Assembly: GCA_037951165.1 (NCBI GenBank)
Contig: JBBDHG010000061.1
Location: forward strand, 2,838,501-2,902,500
DNA: 64,000 nucleotides
From: Lophius americanus
Lineage: Eukaryota; Chordata; Actinopteri; Lophiiformes; Lophiidae
Direction of reading: 5' to 3'
Shown here piece after piece: positions 23,401 through 35,200 of this stretch; position 1 is the stretch's first letter; every line of letters starts with the position of its first letter. Both the position numbers and the translations under genes were made by a program. The notes beneath the pieces were generated by a model, which saw nothing but the letters and a program-made list of their open reading frames with translations, was not told the DNA's origin and ran no database searches.

Positions 23401-26400
23401 AGAGGATTAGTAAATATACACATGTGCTTAAAAGGAACCCATTGTGCTGCATGGTTCATAAGGGCACTGTTTGATATAAGATTTCTGTTAAAGAAGAGTA
23501 GTTTAAGAATAGTTTATTTCACCAGTGCACGTCCGCCTTGATAAGTGTTACTTATTCTTGCGTAAAACAGCCAGAACATGGTGTCTATTCAACGGTCTCT
23601 GAAAATTGTTTATCATTTTGAGACCAACACAGAAAGCTGGGAAAATATACAGAAATGGTCGTGAGGCCTTTCAAGATATTGATAGGTTGATTTTCTTTCT
23701 TCAGCAAATATCCTCTCAAAATGCATCAATACACATGTAGCATAACTGCTTTCTCGTTTACGATTCTCCTGTCTCTCATGCAGAGGAACACTGACGGCCA
23801 GGAAGATGAAGACTTCTCATCTGGATGGCGTGGCTTCCTCTCCAGCGTGGGTCTTTCTATCCCAGCAGGCCTCTTTCGTCTAGCTTCCCCTGCCCTGCAT
23901 CTGGGCCGGCGTCGAATGCTCCAAAGCAAGGCTCCTGACATCCCAGAGCACGTTTTGAGGTTGGCTGGAGTCGGCCCACACAATCTGAGGGCAGAATGGA
24001 GCCTTCCAGCATTCATTGCCATGTTCCTGCCTGAATTCCCTCACAAAATTGTGCCTGGCCATGAACACTTTCAGGTAGACCACAACACCAACTGAGACAA
24101 AATCGTTCGAAGCTTGGATGAATCTTCTCATGTACTATTTTTTATATTTCACGAGGCCTGTCTGATTATTTTTTCTTATCTCTCAGTGTCTCTTATCTCT
24201 CTTTTTTCACCCCACCAGGTATTGAGTTACATTGCCAAAGGTTCGTTTGGACCTATTCTGAAAGTGAAGGATAAATCCAAACAGAAAACCTACGCTGTAA
24301 AAGTGAGTCTTATGCCTGAATGTCAATTTTTTTTCCTATTTATTAGATTGGTCATGGCTATTGAAAAGCACACGGTTTATTATTTAAAGAAAATGTTATT
24401 TGCAAAATCTAAAATTGAAAGACAGTATGAGTCAAATTTTATCTCAGTAATTGGGTTTTTCCAACAGGTTATACCTAAATCAGAGATTTTAAGACTCGGC
24501 GTCTTGGAGCAGTCAAAAGAAGAAGTTATAGTACAGGTAGGTAAAGAGAACAGGTCTGATATTGAGTTTATAAAGGAGAGAAATATTGAAGTCGTAGGAG
24601 TTTTAAGACTGTGGGCTTTTTAAGGGGCTGGATATAGGAAATAGCTACCGAAGGCTCTAAATTAATCAGTCATCGGTACACCTGAGCTTCCTGAGACACC
24701 TTGCGTGCGAAAATAATATTATCCATACTTGTATGATGGATATGTGTTTATAAGTTTTATAGATAAATATTGGGCTTTTTAAATAATTCAAAAGGAATAG
24801 CGATAGCATTTTATATTGAACCGTTTATCATAAAGGGTCCTAAAATATTTTTAAATTTCTTAAGAGAGAGGAATTTATCAAGATTGGCTGAATTTTTTTG
24901 ACAAGCAACCTTGAACCATTTGCACAAAAGAAAAGTAACTCAAATATTTAAAGGAAAATTGACAAAGAAGATAAAATATCTCTGTCTGTAGATTATGTAT
25001 TATTTTACATTCCTGATTGTACATTGTATCAATATTGATAGAAGCTTGTGTTGGGAATGAATTCAAACTTGATCTGATATATTGTGGGAAACACAGGAAA
25101 GGTGAAGCACTATTTTGGTATATCTTATCACCCTTGTGTTTCTGAAGTTCACCCACAGTACCTGCATTTTTGCTGAAGCTTTTGTTAAAGTAATTTCTCA
25201 TTTAACAATTGAGAAAAGCAGACGCCTCTCTTTGATTGGTGGCCAAAATAAAGATTTCTTCAGGTTGATCTTGGACCTTTGTCCACAGCGTCAGGTCCAC
25301 CATCCATTTGTCCATGACCTCCAGGACTGCTGGCAGACTCAGCGCCATATCTACATTAGTGAGTCAACCAGAGATCGGTCACGCAATCCAACCCAAATCC
25401 ACAATCCAATATCCCTCCACTCCACCTTTACCCTCCTCAACGCTGGTAACCTTGTCCAGAATCTTCCCCAAACCCCCGACCCCCAAAACATGATGACAGA
25501 AAGACAAAGAGATCCCAATTAAATCCTCTAATTCTTGTTTTGTCTTGCCTTGAGGCTCAACGCTTCCAACCTTGCATCCCCAGTATAACACTGCCTGTGC
25601 ATCCCGTATCTGCTTTGCCCCCTTTTCCTCTCCCCAAGAGCAGTTAGCCTTTTACAAATCAGTCGCTGACACAGAAAGGGCCACCTATATTATTAGCATC
25701 CCTACCCTCTGTGAAAAAAAGCATGTTAGCCTGGGGATCTGATGTTCAACACTGCGGCATCTCAGAACGAGCACGTGACACCTCTAGAATAGACACTCCT
25801 GCTGGCTCAGGCATCATCACTGAATCATTAAGCCATCCATGCAGTAATGGGGTATATTTGGAGCAAACCCAGGCTATAAAAAGTCATCCTATTGTATAAG
25901 GGAGGAGTTGGGTTAGGGATATTTTTAACTTGTCCACAGCGGTTCTGAACTTCACACGGTACTGCACCTCTGTTGTAACACACCTCAGTCAGTCTCAGGC
26001 AATGTCAAACCTATTCCTTTCTTTATTTGCTACCTCGAGCAAAAATCAAAAAAAGGATTATCATCTGCAATAAGAGAGGGATGATCCTTCATTGTAAACA
26101 TCTTTTCATTCCAGCACCAAACCCACCTTTAAACCTTAATTTTTCAGACTGAGTGAAATAGTCCCTTTTAGATATAGAGCTGCACTGTGTCCTCACTTCC
26201 AGATTGCACTCCTCTTTCCTAATTGCTTTCACCGTTGTGTGTTCTACATTCTGCTGGCCTTTCCTATGCCACACATGACCTGCCAGAGGCATGTTTTAAA
26301 GCTGTCTCTACTCCCCCAGTGTGTGACTACTGCAGCACAGGAGACCTGTACACCTACTGGCAGATGATTGAACAGTTCACAGAGGACACAGTACGTGTGT

Positions 26401-29400
26401 TTGCAGCAGAGTTAGGATGTGCACTTGGTCAGTATGCTACATAATTTAAAGTTCATTAACACACACTGTCAAAATGTTCATGTTATTCAAAATTAACGTT
26501 TTCTGATCAACATATAATGGAAATGTATTACAGTGAGAGATGTAAGGAAATTAGATCTCGGGAGATCTCCTACAGCAACAAAGGAGTTTTGTAATAAGCA
26601 GATGAATCTTTCGCTTCTCTCATGAGTTTTCTATCTTTGTTCTTCTCTGTTGGTTTTCACAGGCTTCCTGCATGATTTTGGGGTCATTCATCGAGATGTA
26701 AAGGTAATAATGGGATTTTATCTCACAAGAGAATAAAAAATGTTTGAAAAATATGTATTTCTTATAACGAAAATGTTTATTTCAGTTACAATCACTTGAA
26801 CTTTCCAATATGAGATTACATACCAACAGTGCTATATCAAATAAAACCTACACAAAATAGCTACTGGCCTTTATATGATCATGATGAAGAAATTTTTCCT
26901 TGTCCTTTTAGGTAACTACCCTACCTGCATGTTTCATATTTTAAGAAAAACACCCAGCAGTCTTCCAGTCTTAAATCCATGTTATAAAAAGAAAATATGT
27001 TTCTGTTTTTGAAAAATTACAAATTGTCCTGCTCCCAGGGAAAACTTCTACAGATATGCATACTCGATACTTACCTGTCCCATGGAGGTTGTGTGTTCAC
27101 CATCGTCCATTGGTTGCTTTATTGGATTGTTTGTTCACAGGATTACACAAAAGCTAGAAAGAAAAAATTGTAGAAGAAAAGAAGAAAAACAATTTTGTAC
27201 TGGATCTGGATAATAATTGGATGGATTCCAATTTTAATAATGTTCAAAACATTTTTCCCAAATATTTCAGCTTCATACTCAGTATATGGTGGAAATTGAC
27301 AGCAACTTATAATATTTTTAGTTTCATTGGGTTAGGTTCATAACTTAACTTAAATTTAACTATTGTAAATTCTTGGAATTTTTTTCTGCTAATTCAGGTG
27401 TTCTTTGCATTTTTCTAATGTTATTATCTTAATAGCAATAGACGTTGTTAATTATTGTTTGTCAGTGAGTCCATGAAGCATTCATACGTTTCATTCAATA
27501 TCAATGTGATAAGAAACAATAAGAAATTCAAGGCACAGGAAAATCGGCGAAATTTATATTTTTCTTCATATAATTCATTAAGCACAGTAGTGAGTATGAA
27601 TTTGTCCCTAATACAGTCTTTTCGGTCATTTTCTTTCTCATCTTGTAGATGGAGAATATCCTGCTGACAGACAATGGTGAGTGAAAATGTGTCCCCAGCA
27701 GAGAGCAGTATAGCCCTCGTCTAGAATTCAGGAGAGGCACAGAAATTTCTAGAAAAGTCGCAATGCTGCAACACTGTCACTACTCCTGCCAATACACATT
27801 ACTCAATACCCAGTAATGAAAACAGTAGTTTTGCTGGGACTGAGAGAGAACCGTCCATTTTGCTTATTGAATCAGCCCACGTGGTGCTGAAGAAGGTCGC
27901 GGGTTCGAATCCGTCCCAGGTCCTTTCTGTGTTGAGTTTGGATGTTCTTTCCGGGCTTGTGTGGGTTTCCTCCGGGTGCTCCGGTTTCCTCCCACCATCA
28001 AAAACATGTGTGCTAGGAATCGGGTCCGCTCGGCCCATAGTGGCGGCACGCTCAGGCTCCCAGGACTAACCTTCCATCTGACCATCGTAGTTTCTTCGTT
28101 CACTGCATGATGACGAGAATAAAGATCTTATCTTATGATGGGAATATTATAATACTTCATCACATCTGTTACTACACTAGTAAGAACAATCTGTATTTAG
28201 ATATGTATATCAGATGCACATAATGATCTAGGGGAATTTATGGTCTGTTCAAGGACATCTCCGCCTAGCTGACTTTGGTTTGTCCCGTCGCCTGGAGAGA
28301 GGAGGAAGGGCTTTTACCATTTGTGGAACCATCCAATATATGGGTGAGAAATATTCCACTATTTCCCCCAAGATCCCTGCGCTGCTGATGGTTAATATTA
28401 GGTCGTGATTTTATCTATTATAGTAGAAATTCTGTATATGAATGTACTAACATGTAGGACACCGAGTGCTATAAGAGCTTCCTGTCTGCTCTGCAGCCCC
28501 AGAGGTGCTCAGTGGTGGACCGTACAACCATGCAGCTGATTGGTGGTCGCTGGGAATTGTCCTTTTTTCATTGACTACTGGGAAGGTGAGGATTTTGTTG
28601 TCAGTTGGAGCCGCTAGGTTTTGCACGATCAAAGATTTTTCAGATGTTCTTTCAGTGACATAGCCGATCCTAAATTATGATGTAAAAAAATATTGTGTGA
28701 CCTGTTAAACACTTAAAATTATATTATGTAAATTAAGATATATACATTTTCTTTAATTTATTTCGTCATATAAGACTAACCAAGAGTTGGAAAAAATTTC
28801 TCTTCACGTTACTCAAATTTCTCCTAGTTTCCCGTACCGCCAGAACCAGATCACTGCAGTATGCTCAGGAAAGTAAGGAGTTTCCCTTATGAGATGCCCT
28901 TCAGCCTCAGCCCCCCATTGGCCTTGCTAATAACTGAGGTAATTATACATTGTGTAATCACATTTAACTACACTAAATACACAAGGATCTACTAACTACA
29001 CTGCTTGGTTAGGTCAATGATGTTATACTGTTACCTACACATGTGTCTCTGTCCAGCTTTTGTGTAAGACCCCCGCCCGCCGCCTGAGGTCCCTTGAGCG
29101 TTTCCAACGCCAAACCTTCTTTCATGGAACAACATTTGACCTCACGCTACTACAGCGGCAGCCTGTTAAGGTAAAAGATGAGGCTCTTATTATTGCTTTT
29201 TTTGCTTGGTTAAACAAGTGTCAGATTGTCAATGGAATATTCCATAATAAAGCAAAGTCATGGGATTTCTTTCCATCTCACTATCCAGGTGATTTTGGAG
29301 CTAAGAGAGAGACCAGACAGAGTCGCTAAAGCACGGAGAGGCCTCACAATGTCCCTGCAGCCTCTCAAGGGCTTCGACTATGACTCATTCCTCAGCCCTC

Positions 29401-29525
29401 CATCCACACCAGACCCACACTTGGATGCTGGTGCACAAACACACACAGCTCCACCACTGCCCGGACCATTACATCCACTCCAGCCTGCTCAGGGAAAAGG
29501 CCCACGTAGAGAAGTGTTTGTGTGA
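20415..29525 (+). CDS. rskr: RSKR / SgK494-type AGC serine/threonine kinase
   Basis: Coding exons are 20415-20444, 23784-24074, 24219-24302, 24468-24536, 25289-25358, 26320-26427, 26663-26703, 27649-27676, 28254-28343, 28497-28585, 28828-28938, 29057-29170 and 29289-29525, giving 453 residues. The family is ribosomal protein S6 kinase-related (SgK494). The N-terminus MGADGS fits an N-myristoylation site, and the human protein also starts MGA. A conserved FLPEFP precedes the kinase domain. The glycine loop is AKGSFG. The ATP lysine is in YAVK (residue 135). The catalytic loop is HRDVKMEN (227-234), the DFG motif is at 247-249 and APE at 271-273, so the kinase looks catalytically complete. The unusual CDYCSTGDLY hinge matches the family. 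The join of the 10-codon first exon to the second is inferred: both are phase 0, 3.3 kb apart. Confidence 0.92.
21050..21920. repeat. Degenerate tandem (minisatellite-like) array in rskr intron 1
   Basis: About ten variants of a TTAGCTATGAAAGCTGACATTA word recur, near 21094, 21123, 21181, 21235, 21319, 21377, 21461, 21545, 21742 and 21797. They alternate with AACTAGTNATTATAG and TAGCTAACTTTAG segments. Spacing is mostly 54-58 or 84 bases, suggesting a unit with optional sub-blocks. A dispersed repeat fragment (21655-21727) interrupts the array. Each copy is diverged, so this is an old array. Confidence 0.8.
21655..21727 (+). repeat. Dispersed repeat fragment, copy 2
   Basis: Matches the copy at 4641-4713 in word order (CAATATGCG, GAGAC, ATCCGTTGTGGC, ACCCC). 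It is embedded in the degenerate tandem array. Confidence 0.55.
22225..23000. repeat. Possible LINE/SINE tail remnants
   Basis: AGAAGAAGAAGAAATCCTT followed by a CACATAC run near 22235-22280, and AAATTCTTCCATCTGCATTTA near 22975-22996, resemble parts of a common fish retroelement tail, separated by unrelated sequence. The assignment is weak. Confidence 0.3.
23086..23119. repeat. Perfect 14-bp hairpin in rskr intron 1
   Basis: GTTGAATTGCTTTT (23086-23099) and AAAAGCAATTCAAC (23106-23119) are exact reverse complements with a 6-base loop. It directly precedes the SINE tail remnant. Confidence 0.85.
23118..23205 (+). repeat. SINE/LINE 3' tail remnant
   Basis: GGCTCCAGCCCC, then a GATTAGCAGTTGTAGAAA-like stretch, then ATGGATGGAT, reproduces the order of the 3' end of a common fish retroelement ending in (GGAT)n repeats. 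Confidence 0.5.
27876..28140 (+). repeat. tRNA-derived SINE in an rskr intron
   Basis: Contains a good RNA polymerase III B box (GGGTTCGAATCC near 27900), then TTTCTGTGTTGAGTTTGGATG, then the cytosine-rich CTCCGGGTGCTCCGGTTTCC block typical of a common teleost SINE family. It ends in a short TCTTA repeat after AATAAAGATC. The A-box part is partly deleted. The family name is not assigned. Confidence 0.7.
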
Positions 29526-31134
29526 CGTACTTTGAGTATATTGAAACATAACTACCACACTAAACATGAAGGCCTACACGTGTATACGTCTTCAAACTTG
29601 GTCACGCTTACAGGCTGTCCTTTTAAAAATCTTATTTAGTAAAAACCAAAATAGATGATAAATTTATATATAATTTAGAAGGGCATTGTACATTTATTTT
29701 TTCCCCACTTGTATTGATGGGTTTTATGGATTTATTTTTTATGTATTGGGCACTCTTTTTCTTTTTAATGCTTATTTGCCTTTCTCCAATGAGCAGCTTT
29801 ACAAGCCCACTGTAGTAACAGTTGTGCAAGAAAGATTAAACAATTTAATATTTAACGTTGAATTCTCCAGTGACTAGTCATGGTTGCCCTGTTACCGCAT
29901 AATGTTCCACTATCTTACTCACCACATGTGGAAAATCCACGCTGGTTGATGCACCAAATGTCTAGACTAAGTTACATGTAGATGTTGAAAGACAAACTAG
30001 CTCGTGGAACAGAGTGAGTATATTTCTGAACTCTGCCTTTATCTACATGTATGATTATAAAACCATTTTGGCAGAAGCTTAATAATGCCAGCCTCATTTT
30101 TTATTAGTCATTATACTGTGAAAATTATGAAAACTATTTGTTTATTAATATTATGATAATACATTTTCCAAACCTGGACGTCTACTGCCCATTCTCTTCC
30201 AGCAGTAACACTTGCATTATGTTAAAACTCTTCAAGCATCACAACATCAGACATGCATGCCTTCTATGCCTGCTTTATTTTTAACCATTGTAACCTACGA
30301 CACAGGGGAGCATTCGCTGCCTTTCCCAGTCAGCCTTGATTTTGACTCTGAGATGACACCCAGCTATGCACAGCTGAGCTGGTACAGTAAGGGTTGAATG
30401 CACAACTGTTTACCTAGAGATAAAATTTTGATTAATGCAGGGCTTTTTCTATTGTCCAAGTCTGCCGTAAGCCTAGCCTGTAATAAAACCCTCATGCACT
30501 TACATGATCTTCAAATTAAATTACAATTTAGTTAAGTATGCACTGGTGTGTTCGTAGAATGCCTCTCATGTCTCATCCTAAGCTGTTTGTCACAAGAATG
30601 ACTGTTTATAAATTCATCTTTACAAGGTGTTTATGTCTATTTTGGATGCTATTTGATGATGTCCTTTGTGTTACAAAGTATTTTTGTAATTTACATGTAG
30701 CACAGAGGTAATATTAAACTCTTATTGTACAGCCATTTGTTGATTTGGATGTTTTGTTTGTGTGAGATATTCATTAGAATATTACTTTGAGGTAACTCAA
30801 ATCACTTAATACTTCTTTCGCAACTGATACTAATGTGCAATAAATTTTACTCTGAGATTCTCAGTAATAGAATTTTATTTTGAAGCCTTTTAATGTTTAA
30901 TGAGAATGTGAGACACAGACCACTAGTAAATATTCAATAGTGATCCTTCTTTCAGCTCAGATTTTAAAATAACCTTTGTTCATGAAAATCTGCACTTGTA
31001 CATTTTTCCTCCATTCCTCAGGTATCATTTCACTCTCCTAGATCATGTTGAACAATCTAGTTAAATACTCTACTGCCCTCTCTCTTAGACACCTTTGAAA
31101 ATAAAGAACTAAAGAAAATTATTTAGAAGGGACT
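29526..31134. other. rskr 3' region and spacer
   Basis: Holds the probable rskr 3' untranslated region. Candidate polyadenylation signals are ATTAAA near 29835 and AATAAA at 30482 and 30839. No other gene is visible, although human synteny would place SPAG5 between RSKR and ALDOC. Confidence 0.5.
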
Positions 31135-31425
31135 CAGCTCCTCACCTTAGCCCCAGAAATAAGGTTAGGAGCTCAGACATTAGGAGAGAGCTTGATGTAG
31201 AGTCGCTGTCCATTCACATGGAAAGGAGCTATTTGAGGTGGTTTGAGCATTTTATAAGGACGTCTCCAGGACGATTCCCTCAGGGGTTTGATTAGGCACA
31301 TCCAATTGGATGGAGACCCCAAGGTAGACCGGGAATGCCTCGGAATTCCACGGATCCCTTCTCAGCCGGCTACCACCATGACCTGACCCCGGATAATCGG
31401 AAGAAAGGGAATGGAATGGAATAAC
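31135..31425 (+). mobile_element. LINE 3' remnant (RTE/Rex-like, tentative)
   Basis: The segment follows a very common fish LINE C-terminus. It has a piece corresponding to GAGGTGG(C/T)T(C/T)GGGCAT, then GGACG(C/T)CTCCAGGACG, then a GGAGACCCCAAGGTAGACC block. The tail reads GACCTGACCCCGGATAA, followed by GGAA/GGAATG repeats. Indels break the frame. The clade is uncertain. Confidence 0.65.
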
Positions 31426-31429
31426 AATG

Positions 31430-32005
31430 CAGTTAATTCCACCATTTTATCATGGAGCAAAGGTAGGTGAGTTTCAAGAAAAAGTCTACACTCTGGGTTA
31501 TTCTCTGAAGTCATTGGTTGGTTGGTGAACAGGTATTTGGCCTATTTCCATCAAAAGAATTTAATATACTGGCAATTCAAAAATTACCTATGTCAACACC
31601 ATACCCTCTATAAAGAAAGTCAGCACCATATTAACTTGTGTTTTTTTCATGCTCATGAGCTACAAAAATCAATCTCAGAAAATTGGTAGAAATAGGCAGA
31701 TACTTTTAACTACAACCTTCCAGATATTTCCACAAGCTTATTTCCATTCTTTTTCCCTAACTGACATGAAATAATTTGTGATTTGTTCATTGATCTGAAA
31801 TCTTGCACAGTCACCATAATAATAATCATCCATAAATATCAGAGTAAATCTTTTCTTTATGGTATTTTGTAATTTATATCTACTAATATAACTTCCAGAT
31901 TGTTTGATATATGAAAATTCTGTTTCACTGAGTTTCAGTCTGAAAAAAAGGAAAGCTGAAAGTTTAAACTTTACACGTTTTCAATAAAGATGCAGACTCA
32001 TCCCA
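31430..32005. other. Spacer upstream of the aldoc promoter
   Basis: AT-rich, no gene or recognisable repeat seen. Confidence 0.5.
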
Positions 32006-32010
32006 CACGC

Positions 32011-32102
32011 TCTGAGTGATGATGATGTCCGGCGCGTGCGCATTGTGCATCAATAGGAATCCTCTGAGCGATGATGCTGTTCGGGGCATGCGCATTGGCC
32101 AT
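32011..32102 (+). promoter_or_regulatory. aldoc: Tandem 40-bp repeats with NRF1-like cores upstream of aldoc
   Basis: Two copies of a 40-bp unit (32011-32050 and 32063-32102) start 52 bases apart and match at 33 of 40 positions by eye. Each holds an NRF1-like alternating purine-pyrimidine core, GGCGCGTGCGCATT in the first and GGGGCATGCGCATT in the second. They lie 160-250 bases upstream of the probable first exon's splice donor. NRF1 drives energy-metabolism genes, which fits a glycolytic neighbour. Binding is inferred. Confidence 0.6.
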
Positions 32103-32129
32103 AAGCGTCGTTACATCACATGATGCAGT

Positions 32130-32261
32130 GAGGGAGCTCCGCCCCGCGATCGAGGGTTTTGTAAAGGGTCACGTTGCGCTGCACCATTGCAACAGGAGAG
32201 TCCTCCGCATCATCAGCACTCAGCTTTCCAGCACTTTCTGCGCGTATACACTCGCTATCAG
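32130..32261 (+). other. aldoc: Probable non-coding first exon of aldoc
   Basis: A GC-rich promoter-like patch (CTCCGCCCCGCG near 32139) leads into a stretch ending in a strong donor, CAG/GTAAGA, after 32261. The aldoc ATG exon at 39154 has an acceptor only 5 bases before the ATG, so an upstream 5' exon must exist. This is the best candidate. It implies a 6.9-kb first intron. Confidence 0.5.
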
Positions 32262-35200
32262 GTAAGAGTGAACCCTAAATGAATTGATACTAAAACCTAT
32301 TTTTGTGTCACTGATCATGGATCTATGTCGTTAATATAATGATGAAGCTTATACGCCGCTAAACTAACTTTATCTCTTAGCTAACATAAGGTAGTCTAAA
32401 AATGAATGGCAACTATCAGTACATTGCATTTTTTGCATCTCCATCAGTGTATTTTGATGAAAAAAATAGAGTTTACTCCTCTTATTTAATGTGAAATTTA
32501 CGTACGTTTGCCCATAATAGGAAATACGCAACAGGAAAGGCGTTAATAAGATGACCTTGAAGGATGGTAGTGAAGAGAGAAGAGCCTCTTGCGTCTGCTT
32601 TCAGGTGGAATCGACCCTAGCTTTGTTTTTTATCTGTTTTACTTGAATAAAATGTCTTCATCTAACCGGATGTGAGTGATGTCAGGGTTCTGCCAGTGTG
32701 TATCTGTGGGGAGGCACGTACACCTCCGATGTGATGAGAGGAAGGGCGGACACCAGGGGGAGTACACCAAACGTCAAATGAATTGATTCATAGAATTTTC
32801 TATTTAGCTTCACATACCTATGCATTTGTACAATCATATGTCCAACCCTGAAAATAAAGAGAAATATCTTTAATTTATTTTTCACCTTCTCAGATGCCAG
32901 TTCTCTCTAACATTTTAAATATGTATTTGCAGTGGTTCTCCAACTTTTTGGACTATTTTCTGTACCCCATTTAAATTATTTTTTCCGACAAGCGCCCCCT
33001 GATCTGCACAAAACCGTTTTTTTAATGTTAAAAATGTTTTTAAATATGTTAGAACTGTTACCATTAATACATAATGGTCATCTATCACAATTGTTTGAGT
33101 TAGTTGCAATTACTTTGCTAAATCTTTATACACGCTCGTCTTCATTTGTATATAAACGGCTGGATGAATGAGACACATCATAGTTTTTTCACAATTTGTA
33201 AGTTGCGTCCCACTTTGATGTTTGACTGATGCTCATTGATGATGTAATCTCGATACTTTCATTGATGAGTGGAAATTGGCAATAATCAAGTTTGCAACCA
33301 AAAAGAAGCAGTTTAAGCCGTTATTAAAAAAAATCACATTCATCAAAGTCACAGACCTTGACACAATGACCGTAGCCAGGGGTCCGTCCAAACAATTGAC
33401 TGTTAGAGAACCATTCTAAGTATAAACATGAAAGTGCCAATAAATGGCTTTGAGTCTTCATTATTAATATTATTACACTGCTATTAGACTTATACCACGG
33501 TGGTAGGCTAAATGGTTAAAAGAAGAATTAAATTGTCAAACATAATTGTTTCAATGACAGCTGAATGGCTGTTTTTCAACAAGAATTTCAGTTGATTGAC
33601 ACGCATTTAAAAAAAAAGAATGTCACATACCCCTCATTTGAGAAACAAGATCTTAGATAAAATCTTGGGCATTAATATATTAAAAGCTAAGTCAACCCCA
33701 AGTTAAAAAAATTCTAAAACAATCTGATAAAATAGAACTACAGGTACGATTTAGATTTAGTAAAGAAGGTTATTTTTCAGGTTTTAATTTAAGATTAATA
33801 CAGAGAAAGATTAATAGCGGGTACTGACCGGGTACCAAACTCGTAAGCACAATACTAGAACTTGTGAAATGTATCAAATATTTAGATTAAATTATATTTT
33901 TAGTATGGATACATTTATATCAGCAGTTTGTACTGTAATTATGTGTTTTGATTTAACATAATCTTTCTGTTTTCCTTCTCCATGTTACAGATATTACAAA
34001 CTGAAAATGTTTTCAAGTTTCCAGCCAAATTTATTTAAGCAGTGTTTGAGACAGGAATGTAATGTACACATTGTCACTTGTATGAACCTTTATCTGGATT
34101 GCAATGCACAGCCTTTACATCGGCTCTTATAAAAGAGGCTGAATGGGAAACAGTGCTGTTGCTAGCACGGCTAGATCAAGGCCTGAGGACAGAGCAAGTC
34201 CAAACACAGAGACCCGCATCAGTGCCATGGCCAGCAGCCAATCTGGTAACAAAATGCTGTGCACCAAGCAAGCTTCTTTTTTTCCAGTTTTTTTAGTGCT
34301 GTTCTGCTTGAGCCATCTCAGCTCCTTAAAGCTCATGCAGTTTGCAGTGTAAAGAAAAGGTAACGGTGCATAAACCTTCTCATAGTCGTAATGATACACG
34401 GCGAGAACATGCACCTATTGTGCTCGTCATTTAAATTATAACTAGCCATAAGTGGCTCAGTGGCCATCATGAGTTTAGATAATCTTACCTCCCTACAAGC
34501 CCTTGCAAGTAGGTCTTATCAATTCTGGACAAGACTCAAGTATACAGTATTACAGCTAAATGCTATTACGAATGCTTTAAAAATGCAGCTGCAGTTTGAT
34601 TGCTATAGATATCACTGCATGTTCAGATTGAGTTTGAGTTTTTTTATGTATTAGGGATTGCTACATACTGGGTTGGTAAGTAATCCTTTGTGGCATCTAC
34701 TGTACGTATCCTTGCAGGGAAGACTTCCTTTGCTTTTATGTGACATTGGAACTAAATCTGAATAAGCAACTGATATGGGACGGTTCTTTTGGAGAAAGTA
34801 TGGTTATTAAACTCTGTATGACATAGTTATATAATAATGCTAAATTCAGGTGACAATGGCAAGTATTTTTTGCAAATGTTGGCACACTGCATTTGCCAGA
34901 TCTTAATAAGTATCATATACTATAAAGTTATGAATGGGCCTGCATGTTCCCACAACAAGGAGTTGGCTTTTGCATCTTGATGTCGCAGTGCAGAATTGGT
35001 TTACATTTTCTTGAGGCAGACACTTGTGCAACAGGCCTAAATGAAAATCACAACGAGAGGCCAAAGAGACTATTAATCCAGCTACTTTAATTAATCTCAG
35101 CACTTATTCCGTCTCAACGCTGACAAATCTCTCAAATTTTCCCCTCTGAAAACAACCTCATTTTATTGGAACCTATCCAAAAGTATCCTGCCGCATTGAT

